Shown: piece after piece, positions 22,806-34,859 of the stretch
Numbering within the stretch: position 1 is the first letter of the stretch
Layout: every line of letters begins with the position of its first letter
DNA from: Dipteris shenzhenensis
Taxonomy: Eukaryota; Polypodiophyta; Polypodiopsida; Gleicheniales
Direction: 5' to 3' (one strand)
NCBI GenBank assembly: GCA_047967505.1
Contig: CM106540.1
Length of the DNA stretch: 64,000 nucleotides
The notes under the pieces: model-generated
What the model was told of the DNA's origin: nothing
Database searches by the model: none
What the model saw: only the letters and a program-made list of their open reading frames with translations
Translations under genes and position numbers: made by a program

Positions 22806-24150
22806 CTGAGCCTGCACATCTCCCTCCCATTCGTCCAGCAGCAGCAGCATCGTCCTGTGGAGCTCGCCAGCATCAGCGCCTTCAAACGCTAGCAGCAGCA
22901 GCCTAAGCTGCTGCATTTCGCCGCCAGCAGCAGCGATCTGCTGCTTCAGCAGGGCCGGCAGCATCCAGCGCTGCCAGCGCTAGCAGGCAGCGACGCCAGC
23001 CAGCGCCACCAGCGACGCCAGCAAACGCGGCCAGCGTCGCCCAGCCAGGCGACGCCTTTAGCGGGCCGCCAAGTCGCCACACAGGCGACGCCTTCAGCGG
23101 GCCGCCAAGTCGCCACACAGGCGACGCTTTCAGCAGCGCCGCCAAGTCGCCTCACAGGCGACACCTTCAGCAGTCCGCCGTCAGCTCGCCACGCAGGCGA
23201 GCAACCTGCCAGCAGCCCGCCAGGCCTACGAGCTCCCGCCAGGAGTTCACCAACTGCTCCGGCAGTGTTACAGGTACAGGTGCAGCCTTCGAGCTCATTG
23301 TGAGCATTACTGGTATTGGGGGAAGCAGATAACAGTCCATGCCTATTGTGTGAGGAAATCCTCAACATCGAATTGCAGAATCAAGGGGCTTTTGTAGCCA
23401 GTGCCAAGTATTGGCTTGTATACGCACGCATTGCGTTTATCCTCCTATTTGGAGTTGATTCTTGCAGGATTCGTATGCATTTGTTGACCTACGGGACAGT
23501 GGAAGATGCATTGAGCACTACATTGTAGACTTGAGCACTGAATGTGGCAGTCAAATTGGGGGTTTTGCAATTGGATGCATATCAGTGCTGGGGGAAGCAA
23601 TTAAATGCCTTACAGTGGTCAGTGAAGCGGTAAATGCATTCAAATTCTGAGAATTTTTCTTCCAGTCAAGGGGCTTTTGCCTAAATCCTACTCTAAACTG
23701 TGTTATACAGTTTTAGTGGTATCTTGAAGCTTGAAGTTGACAGGTTTGAACAGTCAAACAGTCATTTACTGATTCTGTACCTTCTGGTACAGTCAGGTAC
23801 TGTTCTGTGTCAACTGTGGGGCTGATTACAGTCACTGTACAGAAGTACAGAGTGCAAAATACACTGCTGTTTTTCACTGTAATTGCAGGGCAGATGCTGC
23901 TTTAATATCAGAGTACTGCTGATTGTACAACAGTGCATTTAATGATGCAAACACAGTTGCTGTTCGGATACTGCAGCAAGCAGTAAACAGTTATAATTCT
24001 CTGTTTAATTGGGAGAAACATTTGCAGGTACAGTTCCTGTTGTTCCGCTGCAGGAATTAAATTTTTTGAGCACAGTTCAAGTGCCTGTGTGCACTTGGTT
24101 TGCAGGGAGTCAGGCACCCAAGTGTGGGTTATATTTTCTTGCTGATTGTA
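22806..24150 (+). other. Copia D untranslated leader
   Basis: No coding function seen. 22830-23250 is GC-rich with GCCAGC and CAGCAG words and a 36-base minisatellite (separate entry). Two GGGGCTTTTG words occur near 23382 and 23669. Repeated ACAGTCA/GTACAG words fill 23740-23880. Confidence 0.7.
23049..23200 (+). repeat. 36-bp minisatellite in copia D leader
   Basis: Nearly four copies of a unit starting GCGACGCCTT and containing GCCGCCAAGTCGCCACACAG; the first two are 36 bases and almost identical, later ones 37-39. Each unit contains facing GGCGAC and GTCGCC words, so the RNA could fold into repeated hairpins. Confidence 0.85.
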
Positions 24151-25350
24151 ATGGCTTCATCCTCGGAGTCCTCTCTTCTTAATATTAAGAAGTTGCAGGG
24201 TGCTGCTAACTACCCGATGTGGAAAAAGATGGTCCTGAATGTGCTAATCCCACTGTACACAAAGGTGTGAAGCCCACTGGCACATCTGATGATGCTTGGG
24301 CACTGGCCGATGTGTCAGCAAAGTCCATAATTGAATTGTCACTCCATGAGAGTGTTGTTTGGAATGTGGACGGTGAAAAAACAGCCTGGGGTGTGTGGAA
24401 AAAGCTACAGGACACATATGAGCAGCAAAGTGTAGCCACAAAGATATATTGTTTGCGCAAGTTCTTCAATCTGAAGATGAAGGAAGGGATCTCCATGGAT
24501 GCACATCTCAATGAGTTTAATTCAATTGTTACTCAACTTGCGAATCAGAAGTATGTGGTGGATGAGGAAACCAAGGGTATGGCACTCTTGATCTCTCTTC
24601 CTGAAAGTTGGGATACATTCACCACAGCTGTAACAAATGCAAACACTTTCATAAGTTTTTCAGATATCACAGGGCTGATTTTGCAAGAAGAGCAGAAGCT
24701 GAAAGCTCAAGATGTAGTAAAGCCTAACAATGCCTTGAATGCAAGGGGGAGAAGTCAGCAAAGAGGCAAATCCAAGGAAAGGGGAAAAGGCAGGAGCAAA
24801 TCCCGCTCCAACAAAGATGTTGAGTGCTACTACTGTGGCAAAATGGGACATACCAAAAAGCAGTGCTTTAAACTGAAAAATGATAAGAGAGACAAAGCCA
24901 AGGACACTGATGCGTCAGCTGCAAAGGCAATTGTACCAGTAAGCAAGGGCAAGAGCAGTGTGAAGATTGAAGAGCTTCATTCTACACACGGTTATGACAG
25001 TGAGGGAGAGGTTCTATTTCTCTCTACTTTGGATGCTCATTCTCTCCATGCAGGAGATTTTGCAGACATGCACTCTTGGATCATTGACTCAGGTGCCTCA
25101 TTCCATGTTACACCTTACAGAGAGTTGTTTGTCAGGTATGCAGCAGGTAGTAATGGAGTTGTGTTTCTAGGGGATAATCATGCATGCAGTATTGTCGGTG
25201 TTGGAGATGTCAGGCTTGTATTTGCTGATGGTACTCAGCTTATGCTTCACAATGTCAGGCATGTACCCGAAGTCAAGAAAAATTTGATTTCTACTGGTAT
25301 GTTGGATGACGAAGGTTTTGTGACCAGCTTTGGTCTGGTTTCCGGAAGGT
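24151..25350 (+). pseudogene. Copia D gag and protease
   Basis: The ATG at 24151 opens MASSSESSLLNIKKLQG, matching the gag start of copia I. A frameshift near 24265 moves to the frame carrying the gag core (AHLNEFNSIVTQL, UBN2-type), a basic RS-like linker, the CCHC knuckle CYYCGKMGHTKKQC (24828-24869) and the protease WIIDSGASFHVTP (about 25078). Gag would form the cytoplasmic particle; protease would cut the polyprotein. A second frameshift near 25345 separates this part from integrase-RT. Apart from these two indels the reading is intact. Confidence 0.88.
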
Positions 25351-28228
25351 CACCAAAGGTGCCCTGGTTGTTGCCGGAGGTTCTAAGGTTGACACGATGT
25401 ATACTCTTCATGCTAAAGTATGTAATCATACTGATATTCATGCCACCGAGCTGCCGAATATTTCTATGTGGCATAGCCGGATGGGACATATGAGCATAAG
25501 TGGAATGGAGCAATTGGCTCGCCTTGGCTACTTACTGTCTCTGAAATTTTCTGATTTAAAGTTTTGTGAGCACTGCATATATGGTAGACAATTACAGTGT
25601 CCTCATAAGAGGAGATTAGGACATAAAGATGCTCAACTTGAGCTTGTGCATACAGATGTGTGTGAGATGCCTAGTCCTTCACTTGGAGGTGCACGGTACT
25701 TTGTCACATTTATAGATGATTCCACAAGGAAGGTGTGGGTGTATCCTCTTCGATTGAAGAGTGATGTCTTTCCAGTGTTCCAGAAATGGCTTGCTTTGGT
25801 TGAGAACCAAACAGGCAAAACACTGAAGGTTTTGCGGTCAGATAACGGTGGGGAGTATATATCTAATGCATTCAATGCATTTTGTGATGCTAGAGGTATT
25901 AAAAGGGAACTCCCTGCTCCTTACAGTCCAGCGCAGAATGGCACTGCAGAGCGTATGAATAGAACCATACAGGAAAAGTCCCGCTCTATGATGTCACATG
26001 CTGCTTTACCTCATGGATTTTGGGCTGAGGCTGTAAAAACAGCAGTACACCTCATCAATAGGTCACCGAATAAAATACTAGATGGCAGAGTGCCAGAGGA
26101 GCTTTGGACAGGAAAACCTCCTTCCTATAAGCACTTGAGGGTCTTTGGCTGCACTGCGTACGTGCATATACGCAGAGAAGATCGCAGCAAGCTTGATCCT
26201 AAGTCTCTTAAATGCATTTTTCTTGGATATGGTGACAGTGGTGAGATGGGTTACCGCCTATGGGATCCTGTGAATAAGAAGCTAATACGCAGCAATGATG
26301 TCTTATTTGATGAGTCATGTATGTTTAAGGCAGCAGATAAGCCTTCTGATGCTTCAGAGGTTGACATTGATGACTGGGGACATCCTGTACAGCAGGCTGC
26401 AAATCAGCCACAACAGCAGCGTAATCAGCCAATGCATGATGCTGCAGCAGGTCCAAATGGACAGCCCGCAGTGGCGGAAGATGTCCTACAGGATATGCCA
26501 CCTTTGGAAGATCTCCCAGGCATAATTCTGCAGCCTGATCTACTGGAACAGCCACCTGTTTTAGGTGAGCAGCAAGCTGGACAGCAAGACCAATGGGTCC
26601 GAAGGTCCACTCGACAAATGAGGCAGCTAGACAGATTTGTTCCAAGGGCAGATTTTATTATGCTTACAGACTGTGGAGAACCTTCCTGTTACAAGGAAGC
26701 CGTGCAAATGCATGATAAAAGGCTATGGGAACTAGCCATGAAGTCTGAAATGGGCAGTCTCCATAAAAATGGTACTTGGGAATTGGTGCAGTTGCCTAAG
26801 GGCATGAAAGTACTGCCATGCAAGTGGGTGTATAGATTGAAAGTCACACTTGGAGCTAAGCCAAGGTATAAAGCCAGGTTGGTTGCCAAGGGCTTTAAGC
26901 AGGAGTATGGTGTCGATTTTGATGAGATCTTTTCTCCAGTGGTTAAGATGACCACACTCAGGATTGTACTTGCTTTGGTTGCATGTGAGAATTTGGAATT
27001 ATGCCAAATGGATGTGAAGACAGCCTTTCTTCACGGTGATCTTCATGAGGAGATCTACATGCAGCAGCCAGAGGGATTTGCAGTCAAGGGCAAGGAGTCA
27101 CTTGTATGCAAGCTTAAGAAGAGCCTTTATGGGCTGAAACAGGCACCAAGGGAGTGGTATAAGAAATTTGATACCTTCATGAAGTCCCAAGGTTTCAGGA
27201 GAAGTGATGTCGATCACTGCCTATATACCAAAAGGGCTGCAAATGGCAGCTTAATCATTCTCATTTTATATGTGGATGACATGCTTATTGCTGGTAAAGC
27301 TCGTAAGGAGCTTGATGACCTTAAGAAAAGATTGCATGAGACCTTTGATATGAAGGACCTTGGTGATGCAAATCACATATTGGGAATGCGGATACGGAGA
27401 GACAGGGGACAGCGTTTGTTGTATTTGTCTCAGACTGAATATATTGGCAAAGTATTGCAGAGGTTTCATATGGAGGGGGGGAAGACCCTTAGTTCTCCAT
27501 TGCCTCCATATGTGAAACTCAGTGCAATGGATAGCCCACAGTCAGATGCTGATAGGGCTGAAATGGCCAAGATTCCGTATGCTTCAGCTTGTGGCAGTCT
27601 CATGTATGCCATGGTTGCTACCATACCTGATATTGCGTTTGCAGTGGGAGTGGTTAGCAGATATATGGCAAATCCAGGCAAGAAGCATTGGAATGCAGTG
27701 AAAGGTATCATGAGATACCTGAAGGGCACACAGGAGTTGTGCATATGCTTTGGCAAGCTGGATGCAAAGGTGCATGGTTATGTGGATTCAGATTTTGCTG
27801 GTCATCCAGATAACCGGAAGTCTACTACCGGTTATGTTTATACATTCACTGGAGGTGCAGTGTCATGGATGTCAAGGATGCAGCAGTGCATAGCCCTGTC
27901 TACCACGGAAGCTGAATATATTGCAGCCAAAGAGGCATGCAAGGAGGCCTTATGGCTATCTCGGCTAGTGGGAGACTTGGGCATTACAGGTGATATTCCA
28001 TTGTTGCATTGTGACAGTCAGAGTGCTATTCAGTTGGCACACAATCCTGTCTTTCATGCAAAGACAAAGCACATTGATGTGAAGTATCACTTCATCAGGG
28101 AGGTAATAGATGATAAGCTGATTCAGCTTGTCAAGATTCACACGGATGACAATCCAGCAGATTTGTTGACAAAAGGCTTGCCTGCAGAGCGGTTTGCACA
28201 TTGCCGACAGTTGATGGGTATAGGTTGA
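25351..28228 (+). CDS. Copia D pol: integrase, RT, RNase H (943 codons open from 25397)
   Basis: The long frame opens with the gag-pre-integrase zinc finger (MWHSRMGHM to CEHC, 25470-25580). The integrase core has D (VHTDVCE), D (RSDNGGEY) and E (AERMNRT). A variable Gln-rich linker follows (26330-26600). RT starts PCKWVYRLKV, includes QMDVKTAFLHGDL and KSLYGLKQAPREWY, and has catalytic LYVDDMLIAG (27268-27297). RNase H includes YVDSDFAGHPDNRKSTTGY, STTEAEYIAA and HCDSQSAI, and the protein ends HCRQLMGIG. It is full length for Ty1/copia. All catalytic residues I can check are present; only the upstream frameshift near 25345 disconnects it from gag. Confidence 0.93.
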
Positions 28229-28273
28229 GCCTCATTTTGGCCTTGTACTCCATTTACTTGAGGGCATATTGCC

Positions 28274-28287
28274 TTTAAGTGGGAGGT
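28274..28287 (+). other. Copia D polypurine tract
   Basis: TTAAGTGGGAGGT immediately before the TG of the 3' LTR. Confidence 0.7.
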
Positions 28288-28521
28288 TGTTGGGGTAAAG
28301 GCACTATGGCCACCCCAGTACAGTTAGTACACTTAAGTACAGTTAGTACTTTTATTGTTAAGTACACTAAGTACGGTGTACTTAGTGTTGTAACCTTATC
28401 CATTGATATAAAAGGTTGACTGTGTGCTAGGGGAGGGACACACATACTTCATTATCCCCACACTCTTGTGTCTACTTGTGTGTCGGTGTGCTCTCTCTTT
28501 CTCTCTCACTCCCATCTCACA
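28288..28521 (+). repeat. Copia D 3' LTR
   Basis: Same as the 5' LTR except A/G near the CGRTGTGCTC word and C/T near the CCCAYCTCAC end. Followed by the CCCTC duplication. Confidence 0.95.
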
Positions 28522-28526
28522 CCCTC

Positions 28527-28642
28527 GACAAAAAAAATTCTCCAATTCTTCTGCAAAGATGGGGGCGTGTTTCAAGGTCGAATAATGTTTAGCAGCCTGC
28601 TTCTCCGTATGATGAAGAGTCATGCTGCTTTCCCGCCCTTGT
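28527..28642 (-). pseudogene. Gypsy C remnant, part beyond copia D
   Basis: Continues the minus-strand sequence broken at 22557. It has a short open frame of gag N-terminal character without a motif. It ends in CTTGT (28638-28642), the left copy of the duplication made by gypsy E. Confidence 0.5.
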
Positions 28643-29367
28643 TGTAACCTCAGTCGTAAAATACAGCAGAGACACTCTCATTTCTTTATGCAATCGCTAG
28701 CTCTCTCGTGGAATCTCACGCTCATAATTTACTGCAGAAACACTCATAAGAGCTCTCTCTCTCTCTCTCTCTCCACACAGCTAGGGCCCAGGACCACATG
28801 TCGGGCTGGACCCCCGCGAAAGTATTTTATTTCTTTAAGAGAGAATCTGTTACAAGAGTTCAGCGTAGAGCTGCCTAATACAAAATCCAATGTGAATCCA
28901 TATTACAAGAGCTTCAAGCTCATTTCAAATTGGCAACATGCCACTTGTCTAAAATCTAGACTAAGTCCTATAACATGCCACTAAGGGCAACTCTGGAGTC
29001 TTCGAAGCACTTGGTCACGCGAACTGCCTCCTAGATGCTTGTTAGGCTCCCGTAGCGCTTAGGAAAATAACTCTTCCTAGTACCTACAACAATTAATTAA
29101 AGCGCACCACCATGGCACCCATTAATTGTTAGCGCTTTGCATGCAAACAACACATTGTGGACTAGTTCTAGTCACGGTGGGCATCCCCACTGAATACATG
29201 TGCACACATAACAAATATAAAAAAACATATTTATTCTTTGGTTGATCGGAGTCAACACTCTTGATTATAATTAAGAGGCTTTAACCAAGGGTCGAGGCGC
29301 CTTAATTATAGTCAAGTCTCTCCAACCAGAGTAATGGTCAACTGTACATATTTACATTGTGGTGACA
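28643..29367 (-). repeat. Gypsy E 3' LTR, 725 bp
   Basis: Plus-strand reading TGTAACCTCAGTCG ... TGTGGTGACA. Relative to the 5' LTR it lacks about 160 bases of the TTGAC/GTCAA-rich zone (junction near CCAACCAGAGTAATGG, about 29325). It is otherwise very similar. PPT (minus strand AGAAGCAGAGGGGA) at 29368-29381. Confidence 0.9.
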
Positions 29368-29399
29368 TCCCCTCTGCTTCTATTCAGTTGACCTCAACT

Positions 29400-32089
29400 G
29401 AAAAGCTTCCTTGTAAACATCCAAAAGCTGTGGATGATCGGATAGCATGTCTTCGTCCATCCACTTGGCATCTAATGCCATATAATTCTTGAATTTTACA
29501 AGATACTTGCAAAACTCCTTGCTCTGAGGGCCTTTGCGTACAATATGCTACACAATTTGCTCTGGCTGAAGGACCTCCTCCAACTCATCCACTTCCGGTG
29601 GATCCTCTGATATTGGCTCTGTAGCCCCGACTCACATGGAATGCATTGTGAATCCTCAAATGCTCTGGCAATGATAACCTGTATGCAACCTCATTTATTC
29701 TTTCTGTAACCCTGAAAGGGCCATAGTATCTGGGAGATAACTTTGCATACACTTTCTGTTTGCCTTTAAACTTGCGGAGCCTAGCTTTTTCAAACTTCAA
29801 AAGTACCCAATCCCCTTCCTTGAGATCTAATTGTCTCCTATGCTTATCTGCAGCTCTTTTATGTTTCTCTTGAGACCTTTCGATTGCTGTCTGGACTTGG
29901 CTGTAAGCTGTCTGCAGGTCTCTCACAAACTGATCAGCTGCAAATATTTCATCCTTGGTCCTGAGGATAGGTGGCAAAATCACCTTTCCATAAATGACCT
30001 CAAAGGGGGCTTTCCTTGTAGAGCTGTGCACTGTATTATTGTAAGCAAATTCTACCAATGGTAGGTACTTTTCCCAGTATGAACCTTGGTCACCCACATA
30101 GCATTTCAGCATATCCAATGTTGTAGAATTTGCTACTTCACTTTGACCATCTGTCTGGGGATGGAAAGAAGAAGAAAATTCAGATTTTTCCCATGTTATC
30201 AAATAAAGCTCTCCAGAATAGACTGGTCATTCTGGGATCGCGATCACTGACAATGGACTTAGGCATACCATGGTGCTTAATGATCTGTGCCATGAAAAGC
30301 TTAGCCATATGATCTGCCTTTATGGTTTTGCGAACCGGAATGAAATGAGCTTGCTTGCTGAATCTATCAATGATAGTCCAAATCTCACCATTCCCTGACT
30401 TTGATCTTGGCAAATAAAAAATAAAGTCCATTGTAATACTTTCCCATGGTGTTTGAGGCACGGGAAGAGGCATAAGTAGGCGAGGTGCCTTCCGTCTATC
30501 ATACTTCACTTTCTGACACGTAAGGCATTCAGTAACAAACTGATGTATATCTTTCCGCATCCCTGGCCAAAAGAAATACCTCTCTAGTGCTAGAGTTGTT
30601 GCTGTAATTCCTCTGTGTCCAGCATAGGGTGGTGCAAGGCATTCCTCCAAAATCTTTTTCCTCATCTCCTGGGTGATGCATAGGCAATCATCTTTCATTA
30701 GATACCCATCTTTGAGGGAATAGTGACTGGTGGATTGCCCCTCTTGCATTTGCTGTAAAATCTCACCGAAATTTGCATCATTAGCATATTGTTCCCTCAT
30801 GCCTTCTAGGTCCTGATGATAGGCAATAGTCACATTATTGACCTGGGGTCTTCTGGACAAGGCATCTGCCACTCTGTTCCGAATTCGTGGGGTATGGAGA
30901 ATCTGAAAATGGTACATTGACAACATGTTTGCCCATTTCATATGCTTCTCGGAAAGCTTGGTCTGAGTCAAAAAGTATCTCAGACTTTGGTGATCTGTTT
31001 TAACAGTAAAATCTGCACCCAAAAGATAGTGCTTCCATGTATGGATGGCATGAATTACAACCAATAACTCTTTCTCATAGATTCCCAGATATCTCTCTGC
31101 ATGCCGGAGTCTTCTGCTCTCATAAGCCACTACATGACCATTCTGATGCAATGCAGCCCCAACACATTCCCCACAAGCATCACAATCCACATCAAATGGT
31201 TGATACAAATCTGGAATGATTAAGATTGGCTCTGTAGTCAGCCTCTCCTTGAGTGTGGTGAAAGCTGTCTTTTGAGGAATTCCCCACCTGAAAGCTGCAT
31301 TTTTCTTAGTAAGATCGTGGAGTGGAGCGGCTATATCCGCAAAATGCCTGATAAACCTTCTGTAGTAAGAACACAGGCCTAGGAAACTTCGAACTTCATG
31401 CACAGTTTTCAGCTCTGGCCATTCCTGAATGGCACGAATCTTTGCTGGACCCATCTGTATCCCATTCTTGGATATTATATGCCCCAAATAATGGATTTCT
31501 TCTAGGAAGAATTCACTTTTCTTGCTGTTTGCATAGAGCTGATGATTTCTCAGCTCTTGAAAAACTATAGCAAGATGTTCCTTGTGCTCTTCTTCGGAGT
31601 TAGAAAAGACAATTATGTCATTGAAGAAGGTACCAGCGAACTGTCTGTAGGGTCGGAAGATACGATCCATCATTCTATTGAAGGTAGCTGGGGCATTGAT
31701 CAATCCAAAAGGCATCACCAGATATTCATACAACCCAAAAGTAGTGCAGAACGCCGTCTTGTGCACATCCTAAGGCTGTATCCTCACTTGGTGATAGCCA
31801 CTCTTTAAGTCTATCCTGCTGAAAACTGAAGCTCCATTTAACTGATCCAGCACATCATCAATGCATGGAATAGGGAATCTATTCTTGATGGTCATTTTGT
31901 TCAGTGCACGGTAATCGACGCACATACGGAATGAGCCATCTTTCTTCTGTACTAGCAGTACAAGGGAACAAAAAGGAGAAGAACTGGGCTGAATCAACCC
32001 CTTGGACAACAAGTCCTGCACCTGAGTCATAATCTCTTCTCGCTGAGTTGCACTAACCTTGTATGGGGGCCTATTGGGTGGCTCGCTAC
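29400..32089 (-). pseudogene. Gypsy E pol: RT, RNase H, integrase, chromodomain-like tail
   Basis: Reading leftward: RT ([45 protein letters not shown]), a TAG stop at 31767-31769 where gypsy B has CAG, then 528 open codons. These hold the rest of RT with FFNDIIVFS (about 31630-31610), RNase H (TDHQSLRYFLTQT, VADALSRRP), the integrase H-H-C-C finger (CLAPPYAGHRGI, CLTCQKVK) and the first catalytic residues (TMDFIFYLP, IVSDRDPRM). A one-base deletion near 30185 shifts the frame; the E residue (HPQTDGQSEVAN) and C-terminal domain (SPRYYGPFRV) follow. The tail near 29560-29450 (KYLVKFKNYMALDA..WMDEDML) looks like a chromodomain, suggesting a chromovirus. RT is predicted dead because its catalytic FFDD is FFND. 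Confidence 0.9.
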
Positions 32090-32579
32090 CATAGTTTTTT
32101 TCATACGTTACCATACGCATACGTCATACGAGTACGGAAGTATGATTGGAGTATGGTTCAGCCCTTGGGGCTGAAACATACGTGACCCTAGTTTTATCCA
32201 AAAAATTTCAGAAAAATATAGATTGATCATTGATCATTGTACACATTAAATTGACACAGAGGTATTAAACTGAAACTTGAAACTTGTATAATTGTATTAA
32301 TTTTAAAGTCGTCAATCATGAGTCATGAGTCGTGAATCGTGATTCTTCATTCATGAAAGACTCCAGCCTCCAGAGACTGTAGTCATCTGGATTCTAGATT
32401 TTGATACATCATAGATGGAATCATAGATCATAGATCAATAATCAATACTACACCAAATTTCAAAAGGTCCAAAACATCATGATCAAACTTCAAAGGAAGT
32501 AGGTACACCGTATTAGTAACTACACCAAAACATGAAAGGCAAAACATCATAAAGAAAAGGCTGCCAGTGTGCCACAGCC

Positions 32580-34802
32580 TCAAGCTGCATCTTCATTCTC
32601 ATCCTCTTGCTCATCCTCATCCTCATCATCATCTGCATCAATGCCTGCACCCTCCTCATCCTCCTCCTCCTCCTCATCACCATCATCCTCATCTGCCTCG
32701 CCATGGAACTCCAAAAGACTAGAGCTGCTTGAAGCTGCAGCAACATCCATCGTTCCTGTAAGTGTAACAATAGGGGCTGCAATGTCTTCTCCCTCTGTAT
32801 CTGCTTGCCTCGCTAGCAGCCTATCATCATCCTTCTCCTTGTTGATCATTCTAGGGTCACTTCTATCTTCTCAAATCCCCTTTCCTTGATTTTGGAAATG
32901 AGACGTAAATTAGTATGGATGTATACTAATTTCTCGGTATTCTTTGGAAGCAGCCTATTCCTTCTTTTAGTATGGATAAGAGAGAATGTGCTCCAATTCC
33001 TCTCACAAGGAGAAGCACATGTGCCTTGCGAGAGCACTCGAAGAGCTAACCGCTGTAAATTTGGTGTGTGAGCCCCAAATGTCTCCCACCATTTCACCCC
33101 TTGGTGCATTCTCTTTTCATCCTTTGCAATCGCACGAGCAAATGTGCCTCACATGGATTTGTAAATATCCAACTCATCACATAAGGTGCCTTGGCTGTCA
33201 ACATCATACTTGGTGTACCGCTCTATGGCATCCATCCACCCATCGTGCACCTCCTTGTCACTATCTGGATTTTTCTCTCTCCAAATAGGATGGAGAACAA
33301 ACGCTGCCGCATGCAATGGAGAATGCATCATATTCCACCTGTCAACACATAAGGCTCTAACATCAGCCAGCTTTGAGGATTCAATCCCATCAATAGTTGC
33401 CATCTTCTCGACCATCCGATCAGTGAGTTCATATACAAGTCCCATGGTAGCCCCTTCCCTATCAGCCAGGCGAAGGATCTTCAAAATAGGTGCACAAAGC
33501 TTCACAATGAGTCTTGCATCTTGCCAAAATGAAGCACCCAATATAATAGAAGACACCTGTTGTGCTTTCACAGTGCGTGACACCTTTTCTTGCAATACTC
33601 ATCACTGACAACCATGCGACGCAATCCATTGTATACCCTCTCATCCAACAAGTTTGCTAACATGATAAACATGTAAGCAAACCGTGTTTGTGCTGGCTTC
33701 ACCAATTCCTTCTTGCTGAATTTTCTATACATTGCTAACACGGTGTGTTTCCGGGTAACAAATGTCACAATCATGTTAGCATGTACCAACACTGGCTTTA
33801 TCCATGGAAGCTTTCCAATGTCCTCAAACAAGAGGTCAAGGCAATGGCATGTGCATCTAGTATAGAAAATGTGAGGCCACTCTTCCTCCACCAATTCTCC
33901 TACCCGCACACAGTTAGATGCATTGTCCATACACACCTGCACCACATTTTCAGCCCCAACATCAAGAATGGCATCTTTCAGTATCCCAAAGATGTACTCC
34001 CCTGACTTATACTACTTGTGTCCACGGACTTCAAGAAGGCTGAACCATATATGCATGAGACCATAATATTGATTATAGGCCGGCGTCGAGTGTCAGACCA
34101 ACCATCACAAGTTATGGTGCAGCCATGTTTTTTCCACTTATCCCGAAACTGTAGCATCTCTTGATCTATGCATACTGCTTCATTAGTTAGCTCCGTTGTG
34201 CGCAAAACATTGTAGGATGGAGGCTTGAAGGTAGGCCCAACTTGGCCAATGGCACGAACCATCTCCAAAAAATAAGGGCTCCTCACCTTCCAATGAGGAA
34301 TATCCTGTGCAAAGAAAAAACGACGGAGAGCAATGTATGCATCCTTCCGTGCTTGTGACTCCCATGCCTTTTCCAAGGTTCCCTTTGACGTCTTCAACTT
34401 CTTTTGCTTTGGCTCATATGCACTGCCAGATGCATTTCCACTTGCAGTACCACTCACTGAGGCATCTCCCAAATCAGCCACATCTTCAACAAGCTGTTTT
34501 GCAGCAGCTTTTAGGGCCACCTTTGCCTGCAATCTTCGACAAGTATCTTTCACATTTTCAGGAGGAGCAGTACACTTGTCAACCCCCAAGCCTGTGAGCC
34601 CAAGAAAATGTGCCCTTATACGGGTCGGTCCTCCATCCCATGAATGAGGGCAATATTTACATTTACAAGTGAATTGGCCCTTCCCCAAAGGCTTCAAGGC
34701 CTCTACAAATTCCCATTCTCGTCCTTTTTGTCTTCCCATTTGTAGATCTGCAAGCTGCAAATTTGCAAAAGAGGGCAAATAAGGCATTGGGCAAAGGAAC
34801 AA
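32580..34802 (-). pseudogene. hAT transposase (BED finger, DUF659, hATC)
   Basis: Reading leftward: a BED-type zinc finger (CKYCPHSWDGG..RIRAHFLG..GVDKC, about 34680-34580); a DUF659-like block (WKKHGCTITCDGWSD, INIMVS, about 34150-34050); the catalytic RNase H-like region (VCMDNASNCV, CHCLDLLFEDIG, 33940-33810); and the C-terminal dimerisation domain (FGAHTPNLQRLALRVLSQ, CERNWSTFS, 33080-32980). An acidic tail of Glu/Asp runs (32700-32590) follows in an overlapping frame. Two frameshifts (about 34010 and 33590) and an in-frame TGA (33146-33148) inactivate it. The transposase would act in the nucleus on the element ends. Confidence 0.88.
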
Positions 34803-34859
34803 TTTCCAAAGAGGGCTTGAAGTCCTTGCAGGCTGCCCTGTTAGATGGCATCAACTAAA

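Larger units (their letters stand above)
22558..28521 (+). mobile_element. Copia D, complete Ty1/copia element with CCCTC duplication
   Basis: Two 234-bp LTRs (22558-22791 and 28288-28521) differ at only two positions by eye. They are flanked by the 5-bp duplication CCCTC (22553-22557 and 28522-28526). PBS, leader, gag, protease, integrase, RT, RNase H and PPT follow in Ty1/copia order on the plus strand. It sits inside gypsy C: removing it rejoins minus-strand sequence. Two single-base frameshifts interrupt an otherwise intact polyprotein, so it is a young but apparently non-functional copy. Confidence 0.93.

Noticed and set aside
22903-23368. Minus-strand repetitive frames in the copia D leader
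   Set aside because: Created by the 36-bp minisatellite, whose length is a multiple of three; not a protein.
32569-32889. Plus-strand Ser-rich 106-codon frame
   Set aside because: Complement of the acidic Glu/Asp tail of the hAT transposase; low complexity only.
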